Below, piece by piece: positions 46,801 to 48,434 of a DNA stretch of 64,000 nt. Below the pieces are notes generated by a model, which was not told where the DNA came from, ran no database searches, and saw nothing but the letters and a program-made list of their open reading frames with translations. Positions within the stretch are counted from its first letter, which is position 1. Each line of letters begins with the position of its first letter. A program made the translations under genes and the position numbers. Source of the stretch: Thetidibacter halocola (GTDB lineage: Bacteria > Pseudomonadota > Alphaproteobacteria > Rhodobacterales > Rhodobacteraceae); NCBI RefSeq assembly GCF_018224955.1, contig NZ_JAGTUU010000004.1, forward strand, positions 248,001 to 312,000, in the 5' to 3' direction.

Positions 46801-47097
46801 CAGGTTCGCGGTGAAGAAGCGGGCACCCAGCACGAGGATGCGGTCCTCGGGGGCGAAACCGTCGATCGTGTCGTTCTGGAGATCGGCCAGCGTGCCTACA
46901 TACTCGTCCGCGCCCGCGCCGCCGAACAGGTAGTCGGCCCCGGCCCCACCCCCGATAGTGTCGTCGCCGTCGCCCGCATCGATACTGTCGTCGCCACCCT
47001 GCGCGAGGATCCGGTCGGCCCCGGCAAAGGCGGTGATGGTGTCATCCTCGTCTGTGCCGAAGATCGAGTCCGCACCAGACGTGCCGTTGATATCCAT
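16897..47097 (-). CDS. Giant RTX/HCBP/cadherin-like repeat protein, about 10,066 aa
   Basis: One uninterrupted frame of 30.2 kb encodes an acidic calcium-binding surface or secreted protein. ATG 47097 follows AGGGGGGAC; the GTG one codon earlier is an alternative. The order is N-terminal RTX nonapeptides (about 1-265), a non-repetitive region (about 268-1627) with hydrophobic stretches and an EF-hand-like Asp/Gly block, a long alternation of RTX nonapeptides (GGxGxDxLx) and HCBP-related beta modules (about 1630-6757), seven tandem-95/cadherin-like modules (about 6768-7500), a second RTX block (about 7504-8010), more cadherin/He-PIG-like modules (to about 9665) and a terminal RTX plus serralysin-type end finishing LTGLHALTAGDFDL. 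The end fits type I secretion; no ABC/MFP/TolC exporter is in the window. There is no N-terminal Sec signal. The role is probably adhesion, biofilm or surface-layer; a toxin role is possible because of the nearby HlyC homologue. Confidence 0.93.
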   Translation of the reverse strand: MDINGTSGADSIFGTDEDDTITAFAGADRILAQGGDDSIDAGDGDDTIGGGAGADYLFGGAGADEYVGTLADLQNDTIDGFAPEDRILVLGARFFTANLTVTQQGTDTRVDIDANGDGSTDSTLILTGLFPEGLLALPTGADTILLRNVFDTVIEGTPGPDSIEGTPFIDVIIGLEDDDTINAQAGGDSVISGPGADSIDAGEGDDTVDAEEGDDTIIGGLGDDIIDPGPGDDSIDSGPGDDLVIPSPGSDTVRGGPGEDTVDYRLATLSDPYTITIGPDLPGIEFSTADQFDVQLLIEPTVSDGSEIEAYLFEIEDVFFEDKTEYFEIRTEQFGQYFDEQITIHLGEGDDDEIDFDQDIHSLFTSEGVFYRDGYVQLADPFLTQKYFDTNLYYKDWIGLIQTIMLSRFLQEEDDATPDDQVKFTGVDNVTLTEADDRFWMTDKDEGTHSGSGEILGLGGRDLLFVAQAPTGGELLLDGGEDDDIVVAIEGEGVITAGGLGRDVIINTTPGGKIYGDTPTGQVINPDGTVSKVADSPENADLFWFAPDTTIFDPQRDDVLTFYGIPLTGGDAGMTSSSWAMKAVPGLSALNSVTGLLTNVMSFQAILQLKQVGGLLRTSADTFLPNIFYIIEGNAPDTTLRVVNTFDLLFKLATGVDVVDELNLIPGQETVRFKGAQNVPQFTFATKDFEFSAGDWDPVNDAGGFMSLAASAVNDTGDFGMLFNFPSAFSVLMAAADGLAGELIKALPGVGMLFRVWEYWTMADGAAWMAGSAIRLSKNTRWAEGDDPLVIDLDGDGVETLSIDYSRVYFDVDNDLFAERMGWVGPDDGFLVRDVNGNDRIDNVTEMFGARGGGGFADLAPFDEAAQGGDGDGRITAGDAIWAELQIWRDLDSDGYTDAGELFSLDALGIVALDLANDPLDIRTPQGADLLSSGEVEFADGTIRRMFEVIFETSEALTQYAGEAGRAAWQQDLAIESRGYGSMTDLNVAMANDIAMGQIVADAAAAMTTPDFHQLRAQIGPVLTYWGQTMETTRELVPVLLETDGDGVVTLADYGIYVEDGTGGYWTLHSGAPVTDAGGAPIDRPTLEDLLAMTTATDQAWQLEQAWSPATRGEAVQFRESAPYLMRIVDGRAVIDDYGIQNPDGSWRLASGREITDTGGATIAQPTVADILALSRDPGQEWRVEDIGFNDLASVPVEAIGVRITDGIPVDYTVEVTDQDGTFYVWARNLDRALELQFKTGDSREFALRNYAVDFDTLDEVNSSIDSTYRVELMTPGQFHFATSLAGVDFRKEMLTATLDNSTGLIDYKVVEGGSYTTSTEEYESVIKPMIDLVGLSIQQYIMVSSRMAVRLALQDGLSDFSRGLEYDLASDKYRPTTDLGLAPMFTAIFEGAPTSNVDDAVYDYLQDWAIILAQVFPDFQPNDPQLFFDPEVGVDQPYIMQMLIAAQETVGLDLDVAAIANALTIDERRIIMHTPEQTEVRGDYDNVNFFYLTEGNQEVIGSYEADADQFDDNVQIDVYFVGQNAGDDTIYDRDLGDHDQLRFAHLRSDEVDAVRDGQDLILFYNGGANHIRVTDQFLGEQNMLLSSGKRTETGVEEIIFADSVVWNRGRLAFEVVDFDRAALVEADAYYGSGSGDVLFGGLGNDYLSGGAGGDNYIFRVGDGHDVIDDLGNFSFGPVQAGLDFLTFRGDITENTVRLTRDGASENLLITILDEAGNPTGDSVELVGQFGGVRLNLGAFSEAIGADDGLDYIAPNLIEKIIFEKGSALDYTDIVERVIANAKTEFDDAIYGMLNDNTLDGGAGDDFLTGRSGFDTYIYGRNYGSDVILDNDFASALFGPKDDKLQFVDDLRWTDFDFLRDGSSDTIRLRVKDTTDEVVLTDYLEEILLVGYINLIEEIEFGDGTVWNHLKLLQHYIDIAKTDGDDTIYGWETIADRIDGGLGDDRMEGFSSGDTYVFAAGYGSDTVLDSAGTDKIEFVGLNSTDVDFSRTALDLIMTIRGTTDRIVLENQYVREGQQRNAVEFFQFADRTLDYFDFNPEDIDLVGTNASETITGSNFAETLDSRGGNDTIIGGDGGDTYLFDVGYGQDLIIDTRVRAAWQDRKGIIVPKDDVVKFGADITQANVIFAKDGDDLVISVADRTDTLRIRNQFLDLDNGVERFEFFDGGFMSISDVEEQLAIEGGNRGDNVIEGNPTGANVLDGRQGDDTLIGGTGADTYAFSADYDFDRIIERPDAPGVIDLVQFGASVKRDALRITRNGLDLVIDLGNGSDVLTIVGGLGDTRVEQFRFADASILTIDEIIDAMLTGTAANEQLVGLDNRDDTIIGGGGSDALEGGAGNDTYLFGYGQGSNSIFDTSGIDRLEFGAGVTPERVTFEKIGNDLLIRLAATDERIAVIGGYRQNPVEVFAFEDGTELSIAEVRALIRDGQSNGSQDVLDTSDFGTGTPLEPGAGHDRVILSEGSVVVFHSGDGIDRVEMGSRVVNATLVIADFASNQADVRFADGFGRDLILTFPSTGDQIVIAGALGTGAVPRVQFTNGVTWGAAELVQASISAQASGGDDTMRGSDRADLLQAGAGDDAVRGGRGDDTYRFWRGDGQDVIEDEQGFDRLDVTGYAPGEMRVERLAAGRDDLILTFFGSDDAIIIRNAAVDLVVFSDGTEWTRDTLLDQVNAVGSDTDDLLRGTPGEEIYRPGFGNDRIIDGRGRDVYTFERGDGQDRIETSGAADGFGVIEFGSTIALEDVTAKRDAEGNLVLMIAGGDDRLTLVDPAGDPDAIVGTLRYFDGRTQSIATVSRSIPATDGDDHVVIPSREPASPEPGTDVFGRDGNDTLETGRGADVMHGEQGNDLLRGHSGGDTYFFGLGDGQDTVADVELLADGVVDRIRFEAGILPSDIVFLSVGPTDMVLGIAGTEDRITIRDMFGNAGRDGRIEEIVFANGTTWDLAEILSRAGTGTAGDDDIDLGTVADLTVTLSGGAGDDTLAGGRGDTTYEVEAGDGRTEIVEAGNWFYSDDSLQLGAGLAQADMVAVRQGNDLLLRFVGTEDRVLIRNQFAWSTPAIDTFTFDEGSSLTAAEVTATLVDEDAAQRLLDPSTPDFVPFFDPLFVHPNGGTGGSSGGGGGTGGGTGTTNQPRTLEAQPGVVDLFDFFVPELDDFAALTTITGFETGDLGDQLDIRLAAGLVGEVVARQEGADTYVYFVDAGVHDLDAARRLIRLTDTVTGDLTSGNFAGAPFATAEPQTVAGTSAAESLAGSWGDDTITGAAGNDTLEGAEGRDLLQGNNNNDTYVFNPGFGQDTVSDNGTASGSTADVISFGPGIDPADLIVTASGTNLILSFAGSTDRIVLDRTLTAANYRIETVTFDDGTSFSHADLMALAFVGDDTDQRFDGSYDPNAFDGGAGNDSLYTLDGNDTLTGGTGNDFLRGGNQNDTYRFDAGFGQDIVSDDGWSNQSGADVISFGPGIDPAEMMVRATETDLIVTFRGSEDRIVIQNTVNNADYRIETWLFDDGTSFSHADLLALAWASSEADQLIEGGYNADVMDGGAGNDSLYGKDADDTLTGGTGNDFLRGGNQNDTYRFEAGFGRDIVSDAGWSNQSGADVIEFGPGIALEDLRVEATTTDLILTFANSDDRIVIENGVTGSDYRIETLLFDDGRTLTHADLVAMAWIPSDADQLLSGSNLAENMDGGGGNDSLYGFDASDTLTGGTGNDFLRGGNQNDTYLFEAGFGQDILSDAGWSNQSGADVIAFGPGIDLDDLHVRIEGFDLVVGFTGTEDRIRIQSALSNADYVVETLLFDDGRSITHGELLALALAGTDGDDTLNGGNLTADSIDGGAGDDTLSGNNGNDTLTGGDGFDSLRGDAGLDVLEGGAGNDTLSGGNDADTLTGGAGDDLLIGGQRDDVYNFSLGFGRDLIDEDSGWSNTSGNDVVAFDGTVSSTDVTVYIDGNDLLIGIDGSDDLLRLAGTIAGGNKRVETVTFAGDGVTWTHADMLAAAQPWPGLGGVEVQGNPATNILQGGPGDDLLQGLVTGSRMLGEAGNDTLLGGGDAETLTGGSGSDSLSGGGGSDIYRFAAGFGRDTIDDAGANDGDGSGNFDAILFEAGIDPADVIVESTEVSGGDIVLRLAGSDDRLTIIGGNETAPASGGIDEVRFDDGTVWTAADLRAAATPFNAGGLVIDAPNGAIDDVFTGTDGDDWFDGLDGDDTMSGGLGNDELYGRAGNDDFTGGPGDDYLSGRDGSDIYRFGAGFGQDTIVDGDYGEEVTPLNVVEFDASLSSGDFLVYTDDSDYRMLLTFAGVEDFVQFSLPGIGGEGGPAGGSVDEVRFLGDGTTLTLDDLIAMAMPLPRAALIGDAVADTLTGSANDDWLLGLGGDDLLEGLGGNDTLEGGWGDDTLIAGSGRDSLDGQQGDDLYQVTGAFDRVWIAEQSYVDPAEFDVLDLLSLNAADVIVDYDYYYYPQISLAAGGEGRIVFDYYSVAEVQLADATWSFDDLLTMADTTGRRGLDVYASSGQVTVDGSALDDYVGGRAGDQLLRGFAGSDALYGSSGNDTLDGGAGHDELEGGSGDDLYLFSTGFGHDRVILDYDEAALDVIEFDATILPADVTVYDSFGEYLLVADGGASSIRLVDYGSNAPISEIRFSDGTVWTQATLAADAIVLSGLMLGSPGADSLTGGATFDMLEGGLLDDTLAGGAGNDTIEGGSGFDLITGGTGNDDLSDEDGGADYFFSAGFGQDYVSHRLDPASPSAIVFDASIAPGDLVVERSGPTGPITLRIPGTNDRLTINASSSGLYGIDEVRFDDGTVWTFADVEAAAVPVSTTYLEGDNPPIPEGGDFDDSITGNDRDNLLVGNGGDDTLTGGDGDDTLSGGAGNDSQVGGYGDDTYLFGAGFGQDFIDYSGWSSDNDVIAFGPGVDPATILVEIAADGSNDLILHMIGTENRLRIEDGLTLGYIDRVEFDDGTVWTRDDLLARALPGLGETVSSSDSDDTVTGTAQDDRLDGMGGADSIEGLAGRDTLIGGAGDDTLVGGAGDDVLTDDGGDDLYRFDLGDGFDRITDLDGTDRLELGAGIAPSDVTVTQQNGADLMMRIDGGDRIVLAGALSTPENAVETVVFADGTTWTHADMLAFATAGTDAAQHIIGTSLADTVDGSGGDDTVEGRAGDDSLLGGAGSDSLLGGDGADTLSGGMGGDALQGGAGDDVYRFAAGGGSDTITDSAGTDAIEMAAGLTPGNIAVNIAGGVDLILRVTGTEDRLTLAGSVGSASAVVEEVRFADGTIWTHADMLALAAAQAGDDQGLTGTTAADSIDGGIGDDTIDGGDGDDTLLGGTGEDSLTGGTGNDDLIGGRGDDTLADSSGDEVYRFGLGDGQDTITDTDGTDAIQLGAGIYEADVSITQPNGSDLLIRITGTEDRILLSGALDTPANAIEELRFDDGTVWTFAQMLALSQTATDGRDVLYGTTADDTLNGGDGDDALDGRAGDDDLRGGTGADSLSGGDGADTLSGGTGPDTLAGGAGDDTYRYNPGDGQTTIDDNAGLDRIEFGAGIAAADISVAKTATGLVLRLAGSEDRITLENALAAGVIETVVFSDGTQWDAAELLRRSTAGTAGDDSYLGSAGPDTLVGLGGDDTLSGLAGDDLLQGGAGDDSLDGGTGADTLAGGTGRDTLTGGLGDDTYLFTAGDGEDTISDAGDSTGDALRIEGYALADLRFSKTGPDGGDLTIRFAGSTDRIVVSGAFAAGGAGAVETVVLTDDLTTLTLAEIEARVQPDFGTDGDAIYGDDTDNTLTGTALGDYIEGGAGADTIDGGDGDDIFGDIVSDTSVDELTGGAGRDAYRYLPSFAIDASIAEDVITDFTPGDAGDIIRLTSSTPNPFANGRLQIIQDGADTTIQLTADDGSTRSVLRLTGVDSTQLTPANFGGVELERDISGISDGEDGTEIGGGPLGDLVFGNGGADTLNGFGGNDTLAGGADGDVLSGGFGNDWLAGEAGHDEVSGGAGDDTLSGGSGDDTLIGGDDDAEFAGNDVFHGGAGDDDLSGGAENDIYIFGADDGHDTLRDEGGTDVIEFDASVAPADIAVIALGDHLELRVIGGSTRIRIENALTDPVGTDIESVIFDNGTIWTRADLLSRAMEATAGDDDLRVLSGATLDGLGGNDTLTGSDGDDTLTGGAGDDLLRGGVANDTYVFGTGDGQDVIDDPFGDNVIQLGAGIATADVQVVRGKETVVLEIIGTGDRIDLGQMADPAMTIREVRFDGGDVWTAQMLVDMALGATAGDDVIFGSDTGETLTGLAGDDRLVAKGGADDLSGGAGVDLLEGGTGDDTYRFGLGDDQDRIVDAGGTDVLILGTGITEADVRVAQSSDGSAIILAIGTDGDRIRIDDAMGAGKVETVRFEDGTEWTVADMIARVATPLDDFLFGDEADNTLAGGLGDDRISGGAGNDTYRFAAGDGRDIIRDAATSAADTLVISGYAPGDVRFVRLGTDSADIAIQFPGTDDQILVADGLTVGAGIESVVLEDDGTTYTIAQIVALLVDRQASDGDDTIFGSTGADSLAGGRGNDLIVGLSGNDTYSYASGDGDDRIDALTGGVNQLHLTDYNAANLTSALRAGPDSTDLVLTFDTAGDRIVLVGALGTANAANALTIHFADGTIWGRAEMRAQSVIDVQGDGDDSIWGFDGADLIDLGLGDDFAAGREGADTYVYSLGDGNDRIEDSDLNGAEFDRLELVGFDADEVTVSRLFRGSDSVLIRFAGNDTDSLTVFDALADDARSIEEYQFDDGTIWTRATLLTLLDNAAPVANDDGFFAVTTGEELVIRLSDILGNDFDADDDPIRIVSVDASPNGTAALDVDGNLRFNSVAGFTGATTVAYRITDDRNAFAEAVINVNVRPIAEALDDTGFVVNEDDFLNIRVERLLSNDIDGDRMIVGQVLDPVNGTVSLSSDGNIGFTPTANYHGPAQFTYVANTPEGGRAEATVFITVNPVNDDPDARNDSGFSVDEGSSLVITAATLLANDIDIDGDVLSLGSVTSSANLIVSINAQGNVVVTPVDDFFGAGSFTYTATDPGGLTDTATVSVTVIPGNQPPVANDDRFETTEAGDPILEDNPIILSLARLTANDVDQDGDPLTLTGVSAAFGGQATLLDNQTVLFEPNANFNGEARFTYTIDDGEGGQDGAVATIVYQAVNDRPVARNDSYTSSALYMLIGTEDVPLSIPILELLKNDYDVEGFAVTFENATGAVNGDLVVDGDNIIFTPDENYWGEATFGYSITDPEGLVDGGLVTLYFEAVGDAPPEPESDQILIPEDIPTTIRLDTLLANDFDVDGDTLEIIGWRPLNGIGDILKFGAAAAGDLNGTIETDADGNWLFTPFIDAERSGGFVYIVTDNAQGTSEGFVDIEIIPSNDDPTVEEDPGFVTPLDIPLVIRAADLLFNDWDIEQADHDKDGTRDDDLDDPDRDRPTFVGVDFVLDPVELAQGRRVQVGEVELVDFRGETFVVVHFDAGFTGPVTIEYRIADEFGLEDTGFAYANVADFYGGTLSGSPLVDYIEGNTLSEVIRGYRRDDYVVALAGNDTIETGEGNDLIFAGNGDDLIDAGDGADDIRGGLGYDTVVFTGSNVGVRADLESLVGQGGYAQGDLYVSIEAFEGSSYNDTLGGTWSANTLRGMDGNDLLEGRGGRDSLFGGLGDDTLDGGAAVDRLNGGGGSDTVTYFFSNGAVQVSLVGKTATGGWAGGDRLEGVENLAGSEFSDNLAGDTNANYLYGDRGNDTLSGFAGDDTLSGGRGADRLFGGQGIDTADYTLSFTGIVIDLAAGTASGGDANGDILGSIEIINASYHDDELRGDDKDNTFRGSRGADILDGRDGFDTADYTRAEEAVRVDLSIGQGLAGEALGDTLFSIEQLVGSVHDDTFVGSAGTDVFDGRYGNDLLQGGAGSDDYLFGLDSAQDTIAEQGVAGDTDRLVLGADFAPKDVSVIRTGDDLLVEFERDDGFLIDTVTVTGHFLGEETGIEQIVFADGTIWDRTTIEDRLREGRFNAADDIFRFGIEDEVALIDPASLIANDAEAGIEDLVLVSVQKPQFGTVSINADGMIEFLGAQDHNGDAFFAYTVRDPSGRESTARVEVNIAAVNDAPVANDDPLVYGVEDVPLRIRIENLLANDYDVDGDAEQEGLRIVRLEPLTDADGDFLRPYKNNDYDGEATDATWKIDGQYIELLSRPDHFGFAGFRYVLADNDGAEDTADVEIYFAPVNDAPRIRDSAESAKLEETTVFTVDQLMSKVYDIERDSFTFVGLHIGADGNASTNGVEVFDDTTGEIAFTPEALGPASIAFDVIDARGAEAVLEFNILVRPQNLPPDARDDYGLRALEDEVIVIDPAVLLANDTDPDNDTLVFVDVYRFAVNGKVLVNADGMIEFATRANYNGPASFEYTVSDGRGGFDSATAHITILPFNNGPELRNDIVTGLEDGPQYVIPAEAFGNDRDLDGDVLFFQDTQLLGNFAYRFLSPDYTVDANSANNTDLPDWLSFDDATLTFTGTFPEGSDPVEVAVFVTDPSNGAVHAFRFAFDEGDTDALAAGLSVEGSVLDGFEIREAFDWSVEGANDVATFDISAGSFSASVIGGRPLPEWLEYDAATRSLSLTGFDPDEGEGLARVQIVFTPDPLPDLAENEYYSTERGFTLEFVIDPTAPDLAAINAILANDPALEASGLFGVDLSGAAGLSAARESGAPLDSWLSFDAETLGFSGMPPSRYVGAVPVRIDVTGAGALPDMAIITEAVVDRTFTVDPDDSDGIRVTDAPERITLTTPEDYNGSVAFFYDANDEKGGESAEPAIIVFNVTPTRELPLANGDRVDLFENGTVTFAVTDLLVNDRDDDGDALRITGFGTTANGIVTVTPGTLSVDMTTALAPLPGGTWSATLEDGSALPGWIGIDAATGQLTATVPLDVLADYRIRVTNSDGSDTNSIVSQIRMDGNAGATVTYTPTPGFAGEDALTYTLTDDAEGAVTGTVVMDVASLLDPPVAVKDQLTMLEDGVLTIDPATLLANDYDVDGDAIRFLGVQDPENGTLSFDGTSITFTPTVNFTGKARFVYSVTDDRHGDSLGTVEVTVLNTNVAPEAVTDVFATVEDVPFEFTIADLLANDSDPDGDTVSFVSLQDNTLNGRILELPDGRYQFVPNENVNGPVSFFYTISDGRRNDTGTITFDIEAVNDAPIANQDGHFFGQQDTEFAIDFADLLFNDRDVEGDAFQIVEIFDADNGTVRQEGDQAVFLGRAGYFGDGGFHYRVTDEHGATSVGYATVLVMPLFDVPVAVSDHGIEMLEDSFIDLDPAVLMANDQIPLGSTVTFLGLTTGFGTPATVEELDNGLWRVTPDEDFFGTLRLRYALTNETGFEVPTIVEIEVLPVSDGPVAVDDTLAMVEDQPLELFVTALTANDFDVDRQAIQLTRILDAQGVSVELTGDGRIIVTPDADFSGTAGFDYELRDSGGATDTAHVTLTIAARNDAPVIGDLPSLTGIEDTAFRAVLPAGIVSDADGDVLLLELRGAGGTALPDWLEFDAETLALSGMPPQDLSGTLALELAASDGFVETVRAVTLRLSPVEDVPVFDATLGTITMFETFTAVATVGASDGDGDALTYTLAGGADAARFAIDGATGALAFAVAPDFEAPADANGDNRYEVTVSVTDGKATIQQAVTVAVADLPEGLSGVAILGTEGADAITPFAVPAGQPLPTTVADLLLGLGGDDTLNGGDGADEMHGGPGNDLFQITEAGDTVIEKAGEGIDTMQSWQTDLILAPQVETGRLTGVQGHGITGNALGNLLEGNDGANRLDGAGGADTLLGGLGADTLRGGAGNDYYAAVEAADVIEELAGGGNDTVETGAFDLVLGANVEAGVLTGTLNLRLDGNALDNALTGNAGANVIYGYDGADTIFSFGGDDTLYGGSGNDRMGGGDGADAVYGADGSDTLYGGTGADTMYGGAGADELYGGDGDDGLYGANGADLLFGGLGADVFQFNDLAVVDGPAVADRIVDFTRADGDVIDLAPIDADGAAWNGDSAFDFIGTAAFSSTKRELRYEIGTEDTTVLADLDGDGAADLTITLTGLHALTAGDFDL
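16900..18090 (-). other. Giant protein: C-terminal RTX block and secretion-type end
   Basis: About residues 9670-10067. There are dense GGxGxDxLYGG nonapeptides (for example ADTMYGGAGADELYGG), then DVFQFNDLAVVD and a segment FTRADGDVIDLAPIDADG with FIGTAAFSSTKREL, the signature layout of the peptidase M10/serralysin C-terminal domain that carries type I export information. The last residues are hydrophobic plus Asp (FDL). Confidence 0.85.
18100..23080 (-). repeat. Giant protein: second block of cadherin/He-PIG-like modules
   Basis: About residues 8010-9667. Tandem modules of about 90-105 aa share ND-P-A-DD near the start, EDxPLxI, LLANDxDxDGD in the middle and FxYTVxD near the end. Two segments with WLEFDAxTLxLSGxPP wording look like He-PIG putative Ig domains, and the last module (DADGDALTYTLAGG-like wording) resembles a true cadherin repeat. 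Confidence 0.8.
23085..24590 (-). repeat. Giant protein: internal RTX nonapeptide block
   Basis: About residues 7504-8005. Nonapeptide arrays such as GRGGRDSLFGGLGDDTLDGG separate the two cadherin-like blocks. Several copies are followed by VDLxxGxxxGGxAxGDxLxxIE segments, as seen in other large bacterial RTX adhesins. Confidence 0.8.
24600..26800 (-). repeat. Giant protein: first block of tandem-95/cadherin-like modules
   Basis: About residues 6768-7500, with seven modules. Each begins with variants of PVAxNDDxF, contains ILLANDxDxDGDPL and ends with FxYxITDxxGxxxxATVxIxV. These Ca2+-dependent Ig-like folds act as rigid spacers in adhesins. Confidence 0.8.
26830..42215 (-). repeat. Giant protein: main RTX plus HCBP-related repeat array
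   Basis: About residues 1629-6757. Units of roughly 110-150 aa alternate a few RTX nonapeptides (DGGAGDDTLxGG) with a beta module of the form YRFxxGxGxDxIxD ... IxFGxGIxxxDVxVxxxGxDLxLxxxGTxDRIxI ... VExVxFDDGTxWT, matching the HCBP-related domain. A Gly/Ser/Thr-rich linker (GGTGGSSGGGGGTGGG) near 37730-37795 interrupts it. Confidence 0.8.
35700..37290 (-). repeat. 432-bp tandem repeats inside the giant gene
   Basis: The marker TGTCGTTCTGGTTGCC recurs at 35961, 36393 and 36825, with a diverged copy (TGTCGTTGTTGTTG) at 37257. That gives three consecutive spacings of exactly 432 bp (144 codons). The flanking sequence, encoding the words WSNQSGADVI and GNDFLRGGNQNDTY, is also nearly the same in each unit. 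The array boundaries are approximate. Confidence 0.85.
42220..46300 (-). other. Giant protein: non-repetitive N-terminal region
   Basis: About residues 268-1627. This is the only long part without RTX or Ig-like repeats. It includes two hydrophobic stretches (about residues 575-640 with ALNSVTGLLTNVMSFQAILQ, and 715-775 with FSVLMAAADGLAGELIKALP), then a calcium-ligand-rich block from about residue 787 (VIDLDGDGVETLS, VRDVNGNDRIDNVTEMFG, LWRDLDSDGYTDAGELFSLD-like wording) as in many large haemolysin-type proteins. The rest is mixed alpha/beta with no motif I recognise. Confidence 0.65.
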
Positions 47098-47510
47098 CAC
47101 ATGTCCCCCCTGCCGTGACCCGGCCCGTGGCCAGTCCAGACGGCCCTTTTGCCGGCATCGTCACGGCTCCGCAGACCGAACTGGGGCACTCCGCTGCCCT
47201 CGAACGGGAGCACGATAGCCCAGGCCCTGACGGGCTGCTGTCGATCCGGGACCAATATCTTCACCGGCCAAACCCTTTTGTCGGAATGCGAGCCCCACCG
47301 GCATCGGCACATCTGCGACCCGGCGTCGGCAAGGGCGTGGCGCAGCCAATCCGGCGCCGTGACGGCCTTGCTTCCAGGACCAACCGGGCAGGAAGCGCAT
47401 CCCGAAGAATAACGTATCGTTAGCTATGCATACCTTCGGCGACCACGCCACAGTTTTCTGGCGCGCCTGCACGGTCAAGTCGGGTAATCCGGCAAGCCGG
47501 GGGCGAGGGA
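47098..47510. other. Intergenic region upstream of the giant gene
   Basis: These 413 bp have no convincing gene on either strand. The region should hold the promoter of the giant gene. Two short palindromes are visible: TAACG-TAT-CGTTA at 47410-47422 and TATGCATA at 47425-47432. I see no clear sigma-70 pair. An AGGGGGGAC ribosome-binding site abuts the giant gene start. Confidence 0.5.
47410..47432. promoter_or_regulatory. Paired short palindromes, possible operator
   Basis: TAACGTATCGTTA (5-bp arms, 3-bp centre) is followed two bases later by TATGCATA in an AT-rich pocket of otherwise GC-rich sequence. It lies about 310 bp upstream of the giant gene start and about 80 bp downstream of the stand-alone HNH gene's stop. 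The function is unknown. Confidence 0.3.
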
Positions 47511-48434
47511 TCAGCCGCCGCCGCCCGGCTGCGCCATCGCGTCGACCTCGGCCTGGACCTGCGCCAGGAAGGCGCGCGCCATGCCGGCAAAGGGCTTGTC
47601 CGGCTCGGTCCGTCGCACCAGTCGCGCGATGGCGCGGTCGGCCCAGGCGGACCAGCGGTCACGGTCGGCGGCATCGTCTGCGGTCAGCCAGTTGTTGATC
47701 GCCTCGATGATGTCGTTGCGATCCTCGCGCATCTCCAGCAGGTGCACCCGCCGGTCCTCTTCCAGCCATCGGCGGTTCAGCCCCAGGATCCGTCGTGTCG
47801 CCTCGCCCGCGAGGCTGGCATCCCGCGCACGCACCGTCGCCGCGCCCTTGAACAGGACCCAGTCGAGATGCGCCTCGGGGTCGACATCGGCGGGGTTCAG
47901 GATCAGCGGCCTTTCCTGTCCGAGGCTGTTGCCCGGCGCCGTGACCCAGACATTGTCCTCTGTCGGAAAGGCGTTCAGCTTGCCCGCTCGGCTTTGCGGC
48001 TGGCGCATCAGGAATTCCCGCAGGTCCTCTTCGGTTTCGAGGTCGTCGGGAATGATGACCAACGACGAGCGCGTCTGGTTGCAGTGCTGGCAGGACAGCA
48101 CGAGGTTTTCCCAGACCATCGCCAGCCACCAGTAGCCGGGATGCGCGATGCCGAGGTCGTCGGCCTCGGTCACGCCCTTCTTGGGTCGGTAATGTTCCAC
48201 GTCGGTATCCTGAGAGCCCGCGATCTTGCTTTCGCAATAGGCGCATTTGCCGTGGAACATCTCGCGCAGCGCCTCGCGCACCTTCGCGTTGCGATAGGCC
48301 TGGAAATCGTCCCCCGACAGGGTTTCACCGCGCGCGACCTTGTCGGTCAGCTTGCGCAGCTCACGCGGGCCGGCCTCGTCGGGAAAGGCCGGGTCCAGCG
48401 GCCTTGGGCAGGGTGTGCGCTCGACGCGGATCAT
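47511..48434 (-). CDS. Stand-alone HNH endonuclease, PtuB-like
   Basis: This 307-aa protein carries a zinc-ribbon HNH core: C64 and C67 (CAYCE), the catalytic-type motif DVEHYRPK with H81, WENLVLSCQHCNQTR with N110, and C115/C118. This layout matches HNH nucleases paired with AAA ATPases in Septu-like defence modules and the TIGR02646-type family. The remainder (about residues 125-305) is mainly helical and of unknown function. The start ATG 48434 overlaps the upstream ATPase stop by 4 bp (ATGA), implying coupled translation and a joint complex. It is the last gene of a three-gene minus-strand operon. The DNA-cleaving role is inferred from family; the target could also be RNA. Confidence 0.85.
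   Translation of the reverse strand: MIRVERTPCPRPLDPAFPDEAGPRELRKLTDKVARGETLSGDDFQAYRNAKVREALREMFHGKCAYCESKIAGSQDTDVEHYRPKKGVTEADDLGIAHPGYWWLAMVWENLVLSCQHCNQTRSSLVIIPDDLETEEDLREFLMRQPQSRAGKLNAFPTEDNVWVTAPGNSLGQERPLILNPADVDPEAHLDWVLFKGAATVRARDASLAGEATRRILGLNRRWLEEDRRVHLLEMREDRNDIIEAINNWLTADDAADRDRWSAWADRAIARLVRRTEPDKPFAGMARAFLAQVQAEVDAMAQPGGGG

Noticed and set aside
16897-47097. Possibility that the giant frame is several adjacent genes
   Set aside because: There is no stop codon over 30 kb, and the domain order is coherent from an N-terminal RTX section to a secretion-type C-terminus. Internal ATGs lack ribosome-binding sites that I could see.
47098-47300. Sigma-70 promoter for the giant gene
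   Set aside because: No -35/-10 pair with acceptable spacing could be picked with confidence by eye, so none is reported.
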